From Bacillus sp. AFS073361 (GTDB taxonomy: Bacteria > Bacillota > Bacilli > Bacillales > Cytobacillaceae): 64,000 nt of DNA. Under the pieces are notes generated by a model. It searched no databases. It was not told where the DNA came from and saw only the letters and a list, made by a program, of their open reading frames with translations. The DNA lies in the NCBI RefSeq assembly GCF_002567005.1, contig NZ_NUZU01000028.1, positions 1-64,000 on the forward strand, in the 5' to 3' direction. Position 1 is the first letter of the stretch. Every line of letters begins with the position of its first letter. Shown piece after piece: positions 17,112-25,004 of the stretch. The position numbers and the translations under genes were made by a program.

Positions 17112-17777
17112 CTAGTTATTAAACGGATTGTATTGAAATTCCCACGTATCCGTATCCATCAACTCTTCATGCGGCACCTCTAAACCGCCTCCAAGATAAA
17201 TGGTTTGTCCTTTGATCGCCACCACCATCGCTTCGATTAACACATCATTATCCTTCTTTTTATATATGTCACCCAACTGCGTGGATAACTCACCGTATGG
17301 ATGAACAATTTGCGGGCCGGCGTCATCAATGTTTTCCTCCATATTTATCATGTCTTTATAATCGATCGGATGACTGTCAGGAGCACGTCCAGGTACCATC
17401 AATAAATATTCGGTATGCTTGATCCCATCCAAATCGCTTGTAATGACCCCTTTTTTATCAACCGTTTCCACCACTTCAATTTCATTTAAGGAATAGTGGT
17501 CCAGGGTATCGGGATCCGGATTGTTAATGAATATCAAATCTCCCGCTACTGGTTTTTGGTTATTCCGAAGCGTATATACCTTATGATTATAAATAAAGCT
17601 ATCATTTTCCCTTGGAATGTATTTTTCCACACTCGCTGCATTGGTTATATGCTGTGTTGAATCCCTTAACTTGATCAGATGAACGGAGAGTTTATACATT
17701 GGTTTTACTCCATACACCTTGTGTAACTCATTGTTATAGTAAACAAATTGCCCTTTTCTGACTTGATACAGCTTCAT
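17112..17777 (-). CDS. Hypothetical protein upstream of the BCCT gene
   Basis: A 221-residue soluble protein without signal peptide or membrane segment, which I do not recognise. It looks beta-rich: MKLYQVRKGQFVYYNNELHKVYGV, then a similar module near 60 (ENDSFIYNHKVYTLRNNQ) with VAGDLIFINN, and a C-terminal part with QTIYLGGGLEVPHEELMDTD. The two N-terminal stretches look like small barrel repeats of the type found in binding or regulatory domains. The neighbouring transporter suggests a link to osmolyte uptake, but this is inference. No start alternative is better than 17777. Confidence 0.6.
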   Translation of the reverse strand: MKLYQVRKGQFVYYNNELHKVYGVKPMYKLSVHLIKLRDSTQHITNAASVEKYIPRENDSFIYNHKVYTLRNNQKPVAGDLIFINNPDPDTLDHYSLNEIEVVETVDKKGVITSDLDGIKHTEYLLMVPGRAPDSHPIDYKDMINMEENIDDAGPQIVHPYGELSTQLGDIYKKKDNDVLIEAMVVAIKGQTIYLGGGLEVPHEELMDTDTWEFQYNPFNN

Positions 17778-18098
17778 TACTAAGTCTCCCTTCAGTCATA
17801 GGTGGAGCAGTATTCATAACAACTTGGAATTTGGATACATCGCTGTCATCTTTAGGATGTCTTTTTTCTGGAAAAACATGAAGTTTAAGTGGGAGGATTT
17901 TTCAGTTTAGATAAAATAGAAAAGGCTGAATGATATAAATAGGAGGGGAGAGAGTCTTGTTTTTACATTTTTTCACTATATTTTTTACATAGTTTCAAAT
18001 TTTTATAAATAATTTTGCGAAAATAATAGAATTATCTATTATTGGGCATTGTTAAGAAAATTGGAAATTAATAAACTTAAATTTTGTTCAATTATGAT
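17778..18098. other. Intergenic region between divergent units
   Basis: AT-rich DNA between the reverse-strand unknown gene and the AmiS-NupC promoter. Apart from likely promoters I see no gene, strong hairpin or known RNA. TTTTGTTCA-like sequence occurs twice (about 18083 and 18105), about 22 bp apart, which may be a regulator contact. Confidence 0.4.
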
Positions 18099-18128
18099 TT
18101 AACATTTGTTCATAATATGTGTTATATT
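18099..18128 (+). promoter_or_regulatory. Promoter of the amiS-nupC unit
   Basis: TTAACA (18099-18104) and TATATT (18123-18128) are 18 bp apart. The predicted start of transcription is about 18135, placing the cre site just downstream. Confidence 0.45.
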
Positions 18129-18149
18129 AGTAAAGTAATTTAAGATTAA

Positions 18150-18163
18150 TGAAAGCGCTCACG
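18150..18163 (+). promoter_or_regulatory. CcpA cre site
   Basis: TGAAAGCGCTCACG matches the cre consensus TGWAANCGNTNNCA at all but the last base. Lying just downstream of the likely start of transcription, it would act as a roadblock and repress the amiS-nupC unit when preferred sugars are present. Confidence 0.7.
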
Positions 18164-18227
18164 GAGAATCAGTCCTGTTACAAAAAAAGAGAAGAAATGC
18201 CGTGAATAGGTTAAGGAGGGGAATGTT

Positions 18228-18254
18228 GTGAAAAGGAATTTTCACAGCAATTAA
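18228..18254 (+). CDS. Leader minicistron coupled to the AmiS gene
   Basis: GTG opens an eight-codon frame (MKRNFHSN) 8 nt after the only strong ribosome binding site in the leader, AAGGAGGGG at 18213-18221. Its TAA stop ends 1 nt before the ATG of the channel gene, which has no good site of its own. The sequence also folds as GTGAAAA/TTTTCAC. The arrangement fits translational coupling by re-initiation. It is short enough to be chance. Confidence 0.4.
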   Translation: MKRNFHSN

Positions 18255-18255
18255 T

Positions 18256-18894
18256 ATGAGTAATGTTGGTTTATTTCTATCAGGTGCAGTGTTATTCCTA
18301 AACAGTCTGATGCTATTAGGAAAAGCGGATGGAAAGAGTGTGGGTCTCTTTAATATTTTCGTAGGAACCCTTCAAATAATGATCCCAAGTTATTTAATCG
18401 TCGTATCGCGCCAAGACCATTGGGAGCTTTACAATTATGCATCTATTTTCTTATTTGGGTTAACTTATTTATATGTTGGATTCACCTCATGGAAAGGGAT
18501 TGATGGGAGCGGTCTTGGTTGGTTTAGTCTATGGGTTGCAATTGTTGGAGTGGTATATACCTTAACATCGATTATTCACTTTCAAAATGTTGTCAATGCA
18601 CTGACATGGGCTATGTGGGCATTCTTATGGTTTCTGTTCTTCTTATCAAATGCACTTCATAAGAAAATTGACCATTATATTGGATTGGTTGCATTTGTTC
18701 AGTCATGGGTAACGTTGACCATACCAGCGCTCCTTTATTTTTTAGGTGTCTGGAATACACCAATGGTTGATCAAATCTGGACCTATGTGTTAATTCTAGC
18801 AATCGTCTATTTTATTATCAGTTTTTTCAGCGGGAAGCTTTCCTATAAAAGAGAGTCAAATATTCAAGTAATCAATGCTTTGGAGGTAAAATAA
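18256..18894 (+). CDS. AmiS/UreI family urea or short-chain amide channel
   Basis: A 212-residue membrane protein with six to seven helices, matching the UreI/AmiS family: GLFLSGAVLFLNSLMLLGKADGKSVGLFNIFVGTLQ, then FLFGLTYLYVGFTSWKGIDGSGLGWFSLWVAI. Members form channels for urea or small amides. The gene ends 1 nt before the NupC-type gene, so the two are co-transcribed. Together they suggest uptake of nucleosides and exchange of urea or amides, as in purine nitrogen use. No urease or amidase gene is present in the window. Confidence 0.85.
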   Translation: MSNVGLFLSGAVLFLNSLMLLGKADGKSVGLFNIFVGTLQIMIPSYLIVVSRQDHWELYNYASIFLFGLTYLYVGFTSWKGIDGSGLGWFSLWVAIVGVVYTLTSIIHFQNVVNALTWAMWAFLWFLFFLSNALHKKIDHYIGLVAFVQSWVTLTIPALLYFLGVWNTPMVDQIWTYVLILAIVYFIISFFSGKLSYKRESNIQVINALEVK

Positions 18895-18895
18895 T

Positions 18896-20071
18896 ATGTC
18901 AATTATCATTGGAATTGTTGGAATCCTTATTCTAATAGGTATTGCCTGGTTAATGTCAAACGATAAGAAAAACATTAACTTCCGTGCTGTAGGTATCATG
19001 GCAGCTGTTCAGTTGTTAATCGCTTGGTTTATGCTGAATACTTCCATCGGTCAAAAAGTTTTGCACAAAATCGTCGATGGTTTTAACAAAGTTCTTTCTT
19101 TCGGGAATGACGGGATCTCATTTGTATTCGGCAGCCTTGCAGGAAAGGATTTATTCTTTGTTAATGTTCTAATGATGATTGTATTCGTAACCGCTTTACT
19201 AGGTATTTTAACTTATTCTAGAATATTACCATTAGCGATTAAATACATTGGCGGGGCAGTAAGTAAAATAACAGGTCTTCCAAAGGTTGAATCATTTGTT
19301 GCGGTGAATTCTATGGTATTTGGTGATACGTCCGCGATCCTTTCTGTTAAGTCATTCATACCTAGTCTTTCTGGAAACCGTCTGTTTGTGGTTGTTACTT
19401 CTTCTCTTGTTGCGGTAAGTTGTTCAATCCTCGGTGCTTACATGCAAATGATTCCTGCGGAGTACGTATTGGTGGCGTTACCTATTAACGTATTCTCTGG
19501 ACTTATCCTATCAACGATTGTCTGTCCTGTAAGGAAAGAGGAAGATGAAAAAATCGATATTAAGGGAATGATTCCTGAGAAATCTCTTTTCGAAGCAATC
19601 GGCAACTGGACATTGCTCGGCGGAAAGACAGCCTTAATCGTAGGCGCTATGCTGATCACTTATGTAGGATTGATCGCGGCTGTTAACTGGATTTTTACTT
19701 CCATCTTCGGTATTTCTTTCACGGGTGTACTTGGATATGTATTCGCGCCAATCGCTTGGATTATGGGGATTCCTTCAAGTGAGATTGTTCGAGCTGGATC
19801 TGTCATGGGTACGAAGGTAGCGGCTAACGAGTTCGTCGCTATGTTAGACTTCATGAAAATGATCCCTGATATGTCTCATAAAACGGTAGGTATTGTATCA
19901 GCATTCTTGGTATCGTTTGCTAACTTTTCTTCCATTGGAATTATCTTAGGAACGGTACAGGCTATTAATAATGAAAAGGCAAGTGAGTTAGCTAAGGTTG
20001 GTTTAAAGGTTTTATTAGTAGCAACAATGGGATCCGTCTTAACTGGAACGATTGTAGGATTGTTCCTGTAA
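18896..20071 (+). CDS. NupC-type concentrative nucleoside transporter
   Basis: A 391-residue membrane protein of the CNT family. It shows an N-terminal helix pair (IIIGIVGILILIGIAWLMS), LNTSIGQKVLHKIVDGFNKVL, SFVFGSLAGKDLFFVN, then AVNSMVFGDTSAILSVKSFIP and the substrate-site region SVMGTKVAANEFVAMLDF. FANFSSIGIILGTV is typical of the last core helices. It would import nucleosides with H+ or Na+. It directly follows the AmiS channel gene and is followed by a good terminator. Confidence 0.9.
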   Translation: MSIIIGIVGILILIGIAWLMSNDKKNINFRAVGIMAAVQLLIAWFMLNTSIGQKVLHKIVDGFNKVLSFGNDGISFVFGSLAGKDLFFVNVLMMIVFVTALLGILTYSRILPLAIKYIGGAVSKITGLPKVESFVAVNSMVFGDTSAILSVKSFIPSLSGNRLFVVVTSSLVAVSCSILGAYMQMIPAEYVLVALPINVFSGLILSTIVCPVRKEEDEKIDIKGMIPEKSLFEAIGNWTLLGGKTALIVGAMLITYVGLIAAVNWIFTSIFGISFTGVLGYVFAPIAWIMGIPSSEIVRAGSVMGTKVAANEFVAMLDFMKMIPDMSHKTVGIVSAFLVSFANFSSIGIILGTVQAINNEKASELAKVGLKVLLVATMGSVLTGTIVGLFL

Positions 20072-20105
20072 GCTGAATGGTGAAGAATTATAATAACCAC
20101 ACGAG

Positions 20106-20140
20106 GGTGTACCAAAGTCAGTTTTCGGTACACCTTTTTA
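20106..20140 (+). terminator. Intrinsic terminator after nupC
   Basis: GGTGTACC pairs with GGTACACC around a 13-nt loop and is followed by TTTTT. Confidence 0.8.
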
Positions 20141-20204
20141 TCATGTCTTCAAAGGGCCATAAACGTAATTACCCAGTACAAAAGGAGAAATTTCCAAAAA
20201 AGTA

Positions 20205-20255
20205 TTGACAGTAATTTACATCCTTATTATTATCATTATTAAGAATGATAATAAT
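20205..20255 (+). promoter_or_regulatory. Promoter with overlapping Fur-family-like operator
   Basis: TTGACA (20205-20210) and TATTAT (20228-20233) are exactly 17 bp apart. A perfect 12-bp inverted repeat, ATTATTATCATT and AATGATAATAAT with a 6-nt spacer, spans 20226-20255 and covers the -10 box. AT-rich ATTATCATT/AATGATAAT arms resemble Fur-family boxes. A repressor bound here would block the YhfC promoter. Whether the regulator is Fur, PerR or another protein cannot be decided by eye. Confidence 0.6.
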
Positions 20256-20288
20256 TTAGTTAACGGATACAAAAAAGGGGAGAGTTAA

Positions 20289-21068
20289 ATGGTAAGTACG
20301 GCAACGATTATTTCGATGTTTGTCCCGATTGTGGTTTCCATTGGTTTATTTGTCGGATTGATTTTGGTTTATAGAAAGAAAACGGGGATTGCTGTAAAGC
20401 CGGTGGTTATTGGCGCTCTTGGGTTTGTCGTCGCAACACAGATTTTAGAAAAAGTATTGCATGTCGTTGTTATCACAAACTTTCCGAATTATTCGGACCA
20501 TCCCTGGTTATTTGGATTATACGGCGGCATGGCAGCAGGCTTATTTGAAGAGCTGGCACGGTTTCTATTATTTATTTGGCTTCTGAAAAAATTTCATGAT
20601 TACAAAGGCGGGATCTCGTTTGGAATCGGCTGGGGAGGTATAGAAGCGGTTTTGTTAGTGCTGATGACGGTTGTGCCAAACCTGATCTTCGCATTTATGA
20701 TTAATTCGGGGACTTTTGAATCATCCTTAGCAGGGAGTATTCCAGCTGATCAGTTGGCAGGGATGAAAGAAACGATCGTAAATCAAGGGGTTTCCTTTTA
20801 TTTATTAGGCAGTTTGGAGCGGTTTTTTGCTATATTCCTGCAAATCGTCTTTAGTTTATTTGTATTATTAGCCGTCGTTAAAAAGAAATTTTCCTATGTG
20901 GTCTATGCGATTCTCATTCATGCAGCAATTGACTTCCCACTCGCATTCTACCAAACAGGACATCTTAAAAACCTATGGGTCATTGAGATCTATATGGCGA
21001 TCATCGGGCTATTATCCTTTGTTTTTATTAAAAAGGCAAGGAATATACTGCCTCATACGACAAGATAG
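20289..21068 (+). CDS. yhfC: YhfC family glutamic-type intramembrane protease
   Basis: A 259-residue protein with seven to eight helices. The YhfC pattern is clear: ATQILEKVLHVVV, then GLYGGMAAGLFEELARFLLFIWLLKKF with the paired glutamates expected for catalysis, ISFGIGWGGIEAVLL, and AILIHAAIDFPLAF with a conserved histidine and aspartate. The family is grouped with CAAX-type intramembrane proteases. Single-gene unit under a promoter with a Fur-like operator, suggesting control by metal or peroxide. Ribosome binding site AAAGGGGAG before the ATG. Confidence 0.85.
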   Translation: MVSTATIISMFVPIVVSIGLFVGLILVYRKKTGIAVKPVVIGALGFVVATQILEKVLHVVVITNFPNYSDHPWLFGLYGGMAAGLFEELARFLLFIWLLKKFHDYKGGISFGIGWGGIEAVLLVLMTVVPNLIFAFMINSGTFESSLAGSIPADQLAGMKETIVNQGVSFYLLGSLERFFAIFLQIVFSLFVLLAVVKKKFSYVVYAILIHAAIDFPLAFYQTGHLKNLWVIEIYMAIIGLLSFVFIKKARNILPHTTR

Positions 21069-21094
21069 TTTGATAGGGTTATTTTTCAAAAGAA

Positions 21095-21124
21095 AAGGGA
21101 ATTGGACTAGAGCCAATTCCCTTC
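21095..21124. terminator. Bidirectional terminator between yhfC and ahpF
   Basis: AAGGGAATTGG pairs with CCAATTCCCTT around a 7-nt loop, between two converging genes. The same stem sequence recurs in the hairpin at 22828-22857. Confidence 0.8.
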
Positions 21125-21134
21125 GTTTAAGAAA

Positions 21135-22664
21135 TTAATTACGGATAAGGTAATCAAATGCACCTAAAGCTGCAGTAGCACCTGATCCCATTGAAATGAT
21201 GATTTGTTTATAGGCACTATCCGTACAATCGCCGGCTGCAAACACACCAGGAAGGCTGGTTGCTCCATGCTTATCCACAATGATCTCTCCAAAGCGAGTT
21301 CGTTCAAGTGTTTCTCCTAGCCAATCTGTATTCGGTACTAGACCAATCTGTACAAACACACCTTGCAGTTCAACATGATGCTCTAAGCCTGTTTCACGGT
21401 CAATATAAGAAATGCCGTTTACTTTGTCAGTACCGGTAATTTCTTTTGTTTGAGCATTCTTGATCACCGTTACATTAGGCAGGCTGTATAGACGGTCTTG
21501 CAGGACAGAATCAGCTTTCAGCTCTGGCGCAAACTCAAGAACAGTTACATGATTAACAATGCCTGCGAGGTCAATAGCTGCTTCAATACCAGAATTACCG
21601 CCGCCAATAACAGCAACGTCTTTTCCTGCAAACAATGGACCATCACAATGTGGACAGTAGGCGACACCTTTGTTCTTGAACTCTGCTTCACCTGGGACGC
21701 CAACATTTCGCCAGCGGGCACCTGTTGATAGAATGACGCTTTTACTTCTTAAAATAGCTCCGTTTTCGAGTTCGACGGCAATAAAATCCTTCTTCTCCAA
21801 ACGCTTTGCACGCTGTAAATTCATCACATCAACATTGTACTCTTTGACATGTTCTTCAAGACTTGCTGCTAGTTTAGGACCCTCTGTATATTTCGTACCG
21901 ATAAAGTTCTCAATACCCATGGTGTCCATCACCTGGCCGCCAAATCTTTCCGCCACAATCCCTGTGCGGATGCCTTTACGTGCTGCATAGATAGCTGCAC
22001 TGGCACCAGCAGGGCCGCCCCCGATCACAAGGACATCGAATGGTTCCTTATCAGAAAGTTCCGCTGCATCTGTTCCGCTGCCCATCTTGGCAAGGATTTC
22101 TTCAAGTGTCATACGGCCGCTGCCGAACGATTCCCCATTAACGAAAACGGTTGGTACCGCCATGATGTCCTTGCTTTCCACTTCTTCTTTGTAAGCCGCG
22201 CCGTCAATCATGGTGTGAGAAATACCAGGATTTAAAACGCTCATAATGTTCAATGCTTGAACCACGTCAGGGCAATTGTGGCAGGTTAGGCTGATATAGG
22301 ATTCAAAGTGATAGTCACCTTTAATTGCTTTGATTTGATCAATGACTTTTTGATCAACCTTCGGGGCTCTGCCGCTTACCTGCAATAGAGCCAACACTAA
22401 CGAGGTAAATTCGTGTCCTAGAGGAATACCAGCAAAAGTTATGCCTGTATCTTCGCCGATACGATTTACACTAAAGCTAGGTGTTCTTTCTAATTCAGTC
22501 TTCTCTACTTTAATCTGAGAAGACATATTGGCTAATTCGTCTACTAAAGCTAGCATGTCACGAGAAACGTCATCTGCTCCTGCGCTAACTTTAAGCAGTA
22601 CGTTTCCCTCCATTAATTGAAGGTATTGTTCTAACTGAGCTTTTATATCTTGATCTAGTATCAT
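21135..22664 (-). CDS. ahpF: Alkyl hydroperoxide reductase subunit F
   Basis: A 509-residue flavoprotein that passes electrons from NADH to AhpC. The N-terminal double-thioredoxin-fold domain carries the redox pair in CHNCPD (Cys128, Cys131). FDVLVIGGGPAGASAAIYAARKG (about 209-231) binds FAD. AYCPHCDGPLF carries the second pair (Cys337, Cys340). KDVAVIGGGNSGIEAAIDLAG binds NADH and PGVFAAGDCTD closes the FAD site. Length is standard. It lies downstream of ahpC, but a terminator and its own PerR-like promoter separate the two. Confidence 0.97.
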   Translation of the reverse strand: MILDQDIKAQLEQYLQLMEGNVLLKVSAGADDVSRDMLALVDELANMSSQIKVEKTELERTPSFSVNRIGEDTGITFAGIPLGHEFTSLVLALLQVSGRAPKVDQKVIDQIKAIKGDYHFESYISLTCHNCPDVVQALNIMSVLNPGISHTMIDGAAYKEEVESKDIMAVPTVFVNGESFGSGRMTLEEILAKMGSGTDAAELSDKEPFDVLVIGGGPAGASAAIYAARKGIRTGIVAERFGGQVMDTMGIENFIGTKYTEGPKLAASLEEHVKEYNVDVMNLQRAKRLEKKDFIAVELENGAILRSKSVILSTGARWRNVGVPGEAEFKNKGVAYCPHCDGPLFAGKDVAVIGGGNSGIEAAIDLAGIVNHVTVLEFAPELKADSVLQDRLYSLPNVTVIKNAQTKEITGTDKVNGISYIDRETGLEHHVELQGVFVQIGLVPNTDWLGETLERTRFGEIIVDKHGATSLPGVFAAGDCTDSAYKQIIISMGSGATAALGAFDYLIRN

Positions 22665-22707
22665 GAATCTCTCACTCCTTAAATTTTTCCTGTGATCTTA
22701 TTAATAA

Positions 22708-22731
22708 TAATTCTAATTATATAATTATTAT
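22708..22731 (-). promoter_or_regulatory. PerR-like operator upstream of ahpF
   Basis: TAATTCTAATTA, T, ATAA, T, TATTAT: 22 of 24 positions match the sequence at 23503-23526 upstream of ahpC. The AT-rich pattern resembles the PerR consensus TTATAATNATTATAA at about 11 of 14 informative positions. It implies independent peroxide control of ahpF. Confidence 0.6.
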
Positions 22732-22827
22732 CATATAGAATTCATTATCAGTCAAGTGAAAAATACTTATCACTTTTGGCCATAAAAAGAAGAGTGACGT
22801 TGTACGATTTAAACATTATGTACTAAA

Positions 22828-22857
22828 AAAGGGAATTGGAAGCTTCCAATTCCCTTT
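22828..22857 (-). terminator. Terminator between ahpC and ahpF
   Basis: A perfect 30-bp palindrome (AAAGGGAATTGGAAG and its complement) followed on the reverse strand by TTTTTTAG. It lies 21 bp after the ahpC stop codon and probably gives more ahpC than ahpF transcript. Confidence 0.8.
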
Positions 22858-22878
22858 GAATGTTGTTATATGTGCTGC

Positions 22879-23442
22879 TTAGATTTTGCCTACAAGATCA
22901 AGGCTTGGTTTAAGTGTTGCAGAACCTTCTTGCCATTTAGCCGGGCAAACTTCACCTGGATTGTTGCGAACATATTGTGCTGCTTTAATTTTGTTAACAA
23001 GCGTGCTTGCGTCACGGCCAATGCCGTCTGCATTAATTTCAACAGCTTGTACAACGCCTTCTGGATCGATGATGAAAGTCCCGCGTTGTGCAAGACCTTC
23101 TTCTTCGTCTAGTACATCGAAGTTGCGAGAAATCTTTTGTGAAGGGTCGCCAATCATAATGTATTCGATTTTACCGATTGTTTCAGAGGTATCATGCCAT
23201 GCTTTATGTGTAAAATGAGTATCAGTTGAAACAGAATATACTTCGACACCAAGATCTTTTAGCGTTGCGTATTCATTTTGCAAGTCTTCAAGTTCGGTAG
23301 GGCATACGAATGTAAAATCTGCTGGGTAAAAGCAAACAACACTCCATTTACCTTTAAAGTTTTCTTCGCTTACAGTGATGAAATCTCCGTTGTGGTACGC
23401 ATTTGCTGTGAATGGTTTTACTTCTTTTCCGATTAATGACAT
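22879..23442 (-). CDS. ahpC: Alkyl hydroperoxide reductase subunit C, typical 2-Cys peroxiredoxin
   Basis: A 187-residue peroxiredoxin that reduces peroxides and is recycled by Ahp[18 protein letters not shown] holds the peroxidatic Cys47, and [10 protein letters not shown] holds the resolving Cys166. [18 protein letters not shown] is also characteristic. Length and composition are standard. Ribosome binding site AGGAGG lies 8 nt before the ATG, behind a PerR-like promoter region. Confidence 0.97.
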   Translation of the reverse strand: MSLIGKEVKPFTANAYHNGDFITVSEENFKGKWSVVCFYPADFTFVCPTELEDLQNEYATLKDLGVEVYSVSTDTHFTHKAWHDTSETIGKIEYIMIGDPSQKISRNFDVLDEEEGLAQRGTFIIDPEGVVQAVEINADGIGRDASTLVNKIKAAQYVRNNPGEVCPAKWQEGSATLKPSLDLVGKI

Positions 23443-23502
23443 AGTGAATTTCCTCCTAGGTATGGGTTTAAAATTTTATTTAGATAATCTACTAAATTAG
23501 AT

Positions 23503-23526
23503 TAATTCTAATTACATAACTATTAT
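23503..23526 (-). promoter_or_regulatory. PerR-like operator upstream of ahpC
   Basis: TAATTCTAATTA, C, ATAA, C, TATTAT, nearly identical to the ahpF box. An overlapping TTAGATTAATTCTAA (about 23497) also fits the 7-1-7 layout. Peroxide-inducible expression is expected. Confidence 0.6.
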
Positions 23527-23602
23527 TATATAAAATTTATTGTTTTGTCAACAGGAATGTTTCATTTTTTTTAGGTAGTGTTTAGGGGGGGCGAAAAAAA
23601 GG

Positions 23603-23670
23603 AGCTAGCGGTAACCAATAGGAGCTAATTGTGCCCATAAGTCCAGAAAAAAGGGATCCGAGGTAACAAG
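23603..23670 (+). repeat. Single unit of the GGTAAC...AATTGTGCCC repeat
   Basis: GCGGTAACCAATAGGAGCTA and AATTGTGCCCATAAGTC match the repeated units at 46768-46886. A degenerate second start (GAGGTAACAAG) follows. The rest of the 23443-23827 gap is ahpC promoter DNA plus AT-rich sequence without a gene. Confidence 0.6.
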
Positions 23671-23827
23671 ATTGCTAGTTAACACTATAATCACCTTTGA
23701 GAAAATTAGTTTTTTATAAAAAAGCCATTTTAATAGACTCCAAAATCCTAGCTACCCCCAGAAGACATTTGGGTTCGTTCGAATTATCTTGATATGAATT
23801 CACATAAAAGTACACGAGGGGAATAAC

Positions 23828-24520
23828 ATGAAAAAAATATCCAAGGGTGCCCTTGCCATGGTAGTAGCGGGAGCTGTTACGTTTTCTGTCGCCAACGCTT
23901 TGTTGGCCGAACAACCTCTTAAACGAATAGCCAAGGAGATGGCTTTACCGATATCTGCTGACCGAGAAAAAGCGGTTGTTTTGAAACAAGCTAAAAAAAA
24001 CAATCCGACGCCAACAACGACTGTGAAAGACCATGATCATGCCGTGACCCAAGTATCTTTAAAAAATAGCAACCTGGCTGCAACAGCCGTTCAATTAAAT
24101 ACGAAAAAGCTCAGCTATAAAACGAAAACTAGTGAGACACCAACACCTGTTGCAACCACAGTATCTGTGAAAAGTACGAAAGCACCGATAACAAAGACTG
24201 CACCCACGAAGCCGAGTACTACTACCAAGCCAAGTACTAATACAACAAGTGCAAAGCCTGCAACAGCAACAAAGCCCGTGACAAGCACAAATCCAGCGAC
24301 AAGCGCAAAGCCTGCGGCAACAACAAAGCCAGCGACAAGCACAAATCCTGCAACAACAACAAATCCAGCGACAAGTGCAAAACCATCAACGTCTACAGCC
24401 GCGAAGTCAAATTCTAAGGCAGCTGCCGCAGCCACAACAAAAACCAACCATGGACAACAAGTATCTCAAGCGGCAAAAGAAAGAGCAGCTAGTCGTAAGG
24501 CTGCGAAAGAAAACAATTGA
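23828..24520 (+). CDS. Secreted Thr/Pro/Ala/Lys-rich low-complexity protein
   Basis: A 230-residue protein with an N-terminal signal or anchor segment (KKISKGALAMVVAGAVTFSVANALLA) and a GGGG-type ribosome binding site. From about 120 to 190 it is built of degenerate 5- to 6-residue repeats such as KPATSTNPATSAKP, rich in Thr, Pro, Ala and Lys. The C-terminal end is basic and polar (QAAKERAASRKAAKE). No LPXTG motif is visible. Such regions often span the cell wall. The family is not recognised. Repeat number is expected to vary between strains. Confidence 0.65.
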   Translation: MKKISKGALAMVVAGAVTFSVANALLAEQPLKRIAKEMALPISADREKAVVLKQAKKNNPTPTTTVKDHDHAVTQVSLKNSNLAATAVQLNTKKLSYKTKTSETPTPVATTVSVKSTKAPITKTAPTKPSTTTKPSTNTTSAKPATATKPVTSTNPATSAKPAATTKPATSTNPATTTNPATSAKPSTSTAAKSNSKAAAAATTKTNHGQQVSQAAKERAASRKAAKENN

Positions 24521-24563
24521 AAATGTAATTCTTTCAAAAAGGATCGCCACATATAAAAAAGTA

Positions 24564-24596
24564 AAACTCGCCAATCCGTAATTGGCGAGTTTCTTT
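24564..24596 (+). terminator. Intrinsic terminator after the repeat-rich secreted protein
   Basis: AAACTCGCCAAT pairs perfectly with ATTGGCGAGTTT around CCGTA, then CTTTATT. Confidence 0.8.
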
Positions 24597-24702
24597 ATTA
24601 GGAATACAATATCCAACCACCTAGTAATGCCTCTAAATGAGATTCGCTTGGACTTTAAATATGATGTCTTGTCTTTCTTAATCTAGTAATTTGCAAAAGT
24701 AA

Positions 24703-24942
24703 AATAGACGGAGATTTTCCGGTTAAATGTAAAATGGAGCTCGTTTCGGGGGGGGATAAGCGGAGATTTTCCGGTTATGCAAAGAAAAATCCCCCACTTT
24801 CACGTTTTTCTAATAAATAGGCGGAATTTCTCCGTCTATTTATGCTTTTTTTAATAAAAATTTCAAAATAGGCGGAATTTTTCCGCCTATTGACCTGCTC
24901 AAGCACGTAACCTGATCCCCAACCGATAAGTGCGGCCCCCTA
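24703..24942 (-). repeat. Palindromic dispersed repeat, copy B
   Basis: The reverse complement aligns with copy A at 15260-15496 from ATCGGTTGGGGATCA to the fourth palindrome (CCGGAAAATCTCCG). Here all four palindromes are well preserved, for example GGCGGAAAAATTCCGCC. It fills most of the gap between the secreted protein gene and the fusion gene. Confidence 0.75.
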
Positions 24943-24961
24943 ATCAACAGCTTAACGACCA

Positions 24962-24996
24962 ATAAAAAAAGGTCCTTCCCAAAATGGGAAGGACCT
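24962..24996 (-). terminator. Terminator of the polysaccharide synthase fusion gene
   Basis: AGGTCCTTCCC pairs with GGGAAGGACCT around ATTTT and is followed by TTTTTTT on the reverse strand. Confidence 0.85.
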
Positions 24997-25004
24997 AAAC
25001 GAAT

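Noticed and set aside
24115..24447. 110-codon Val/Ala-rich frame antisense to the secreted low-complexity protein
   Set aside because: It mirrors the Thr/Pro/Ala repeat codons and has no start signals; the forward frame has a signal peptide and ribosome binding site.
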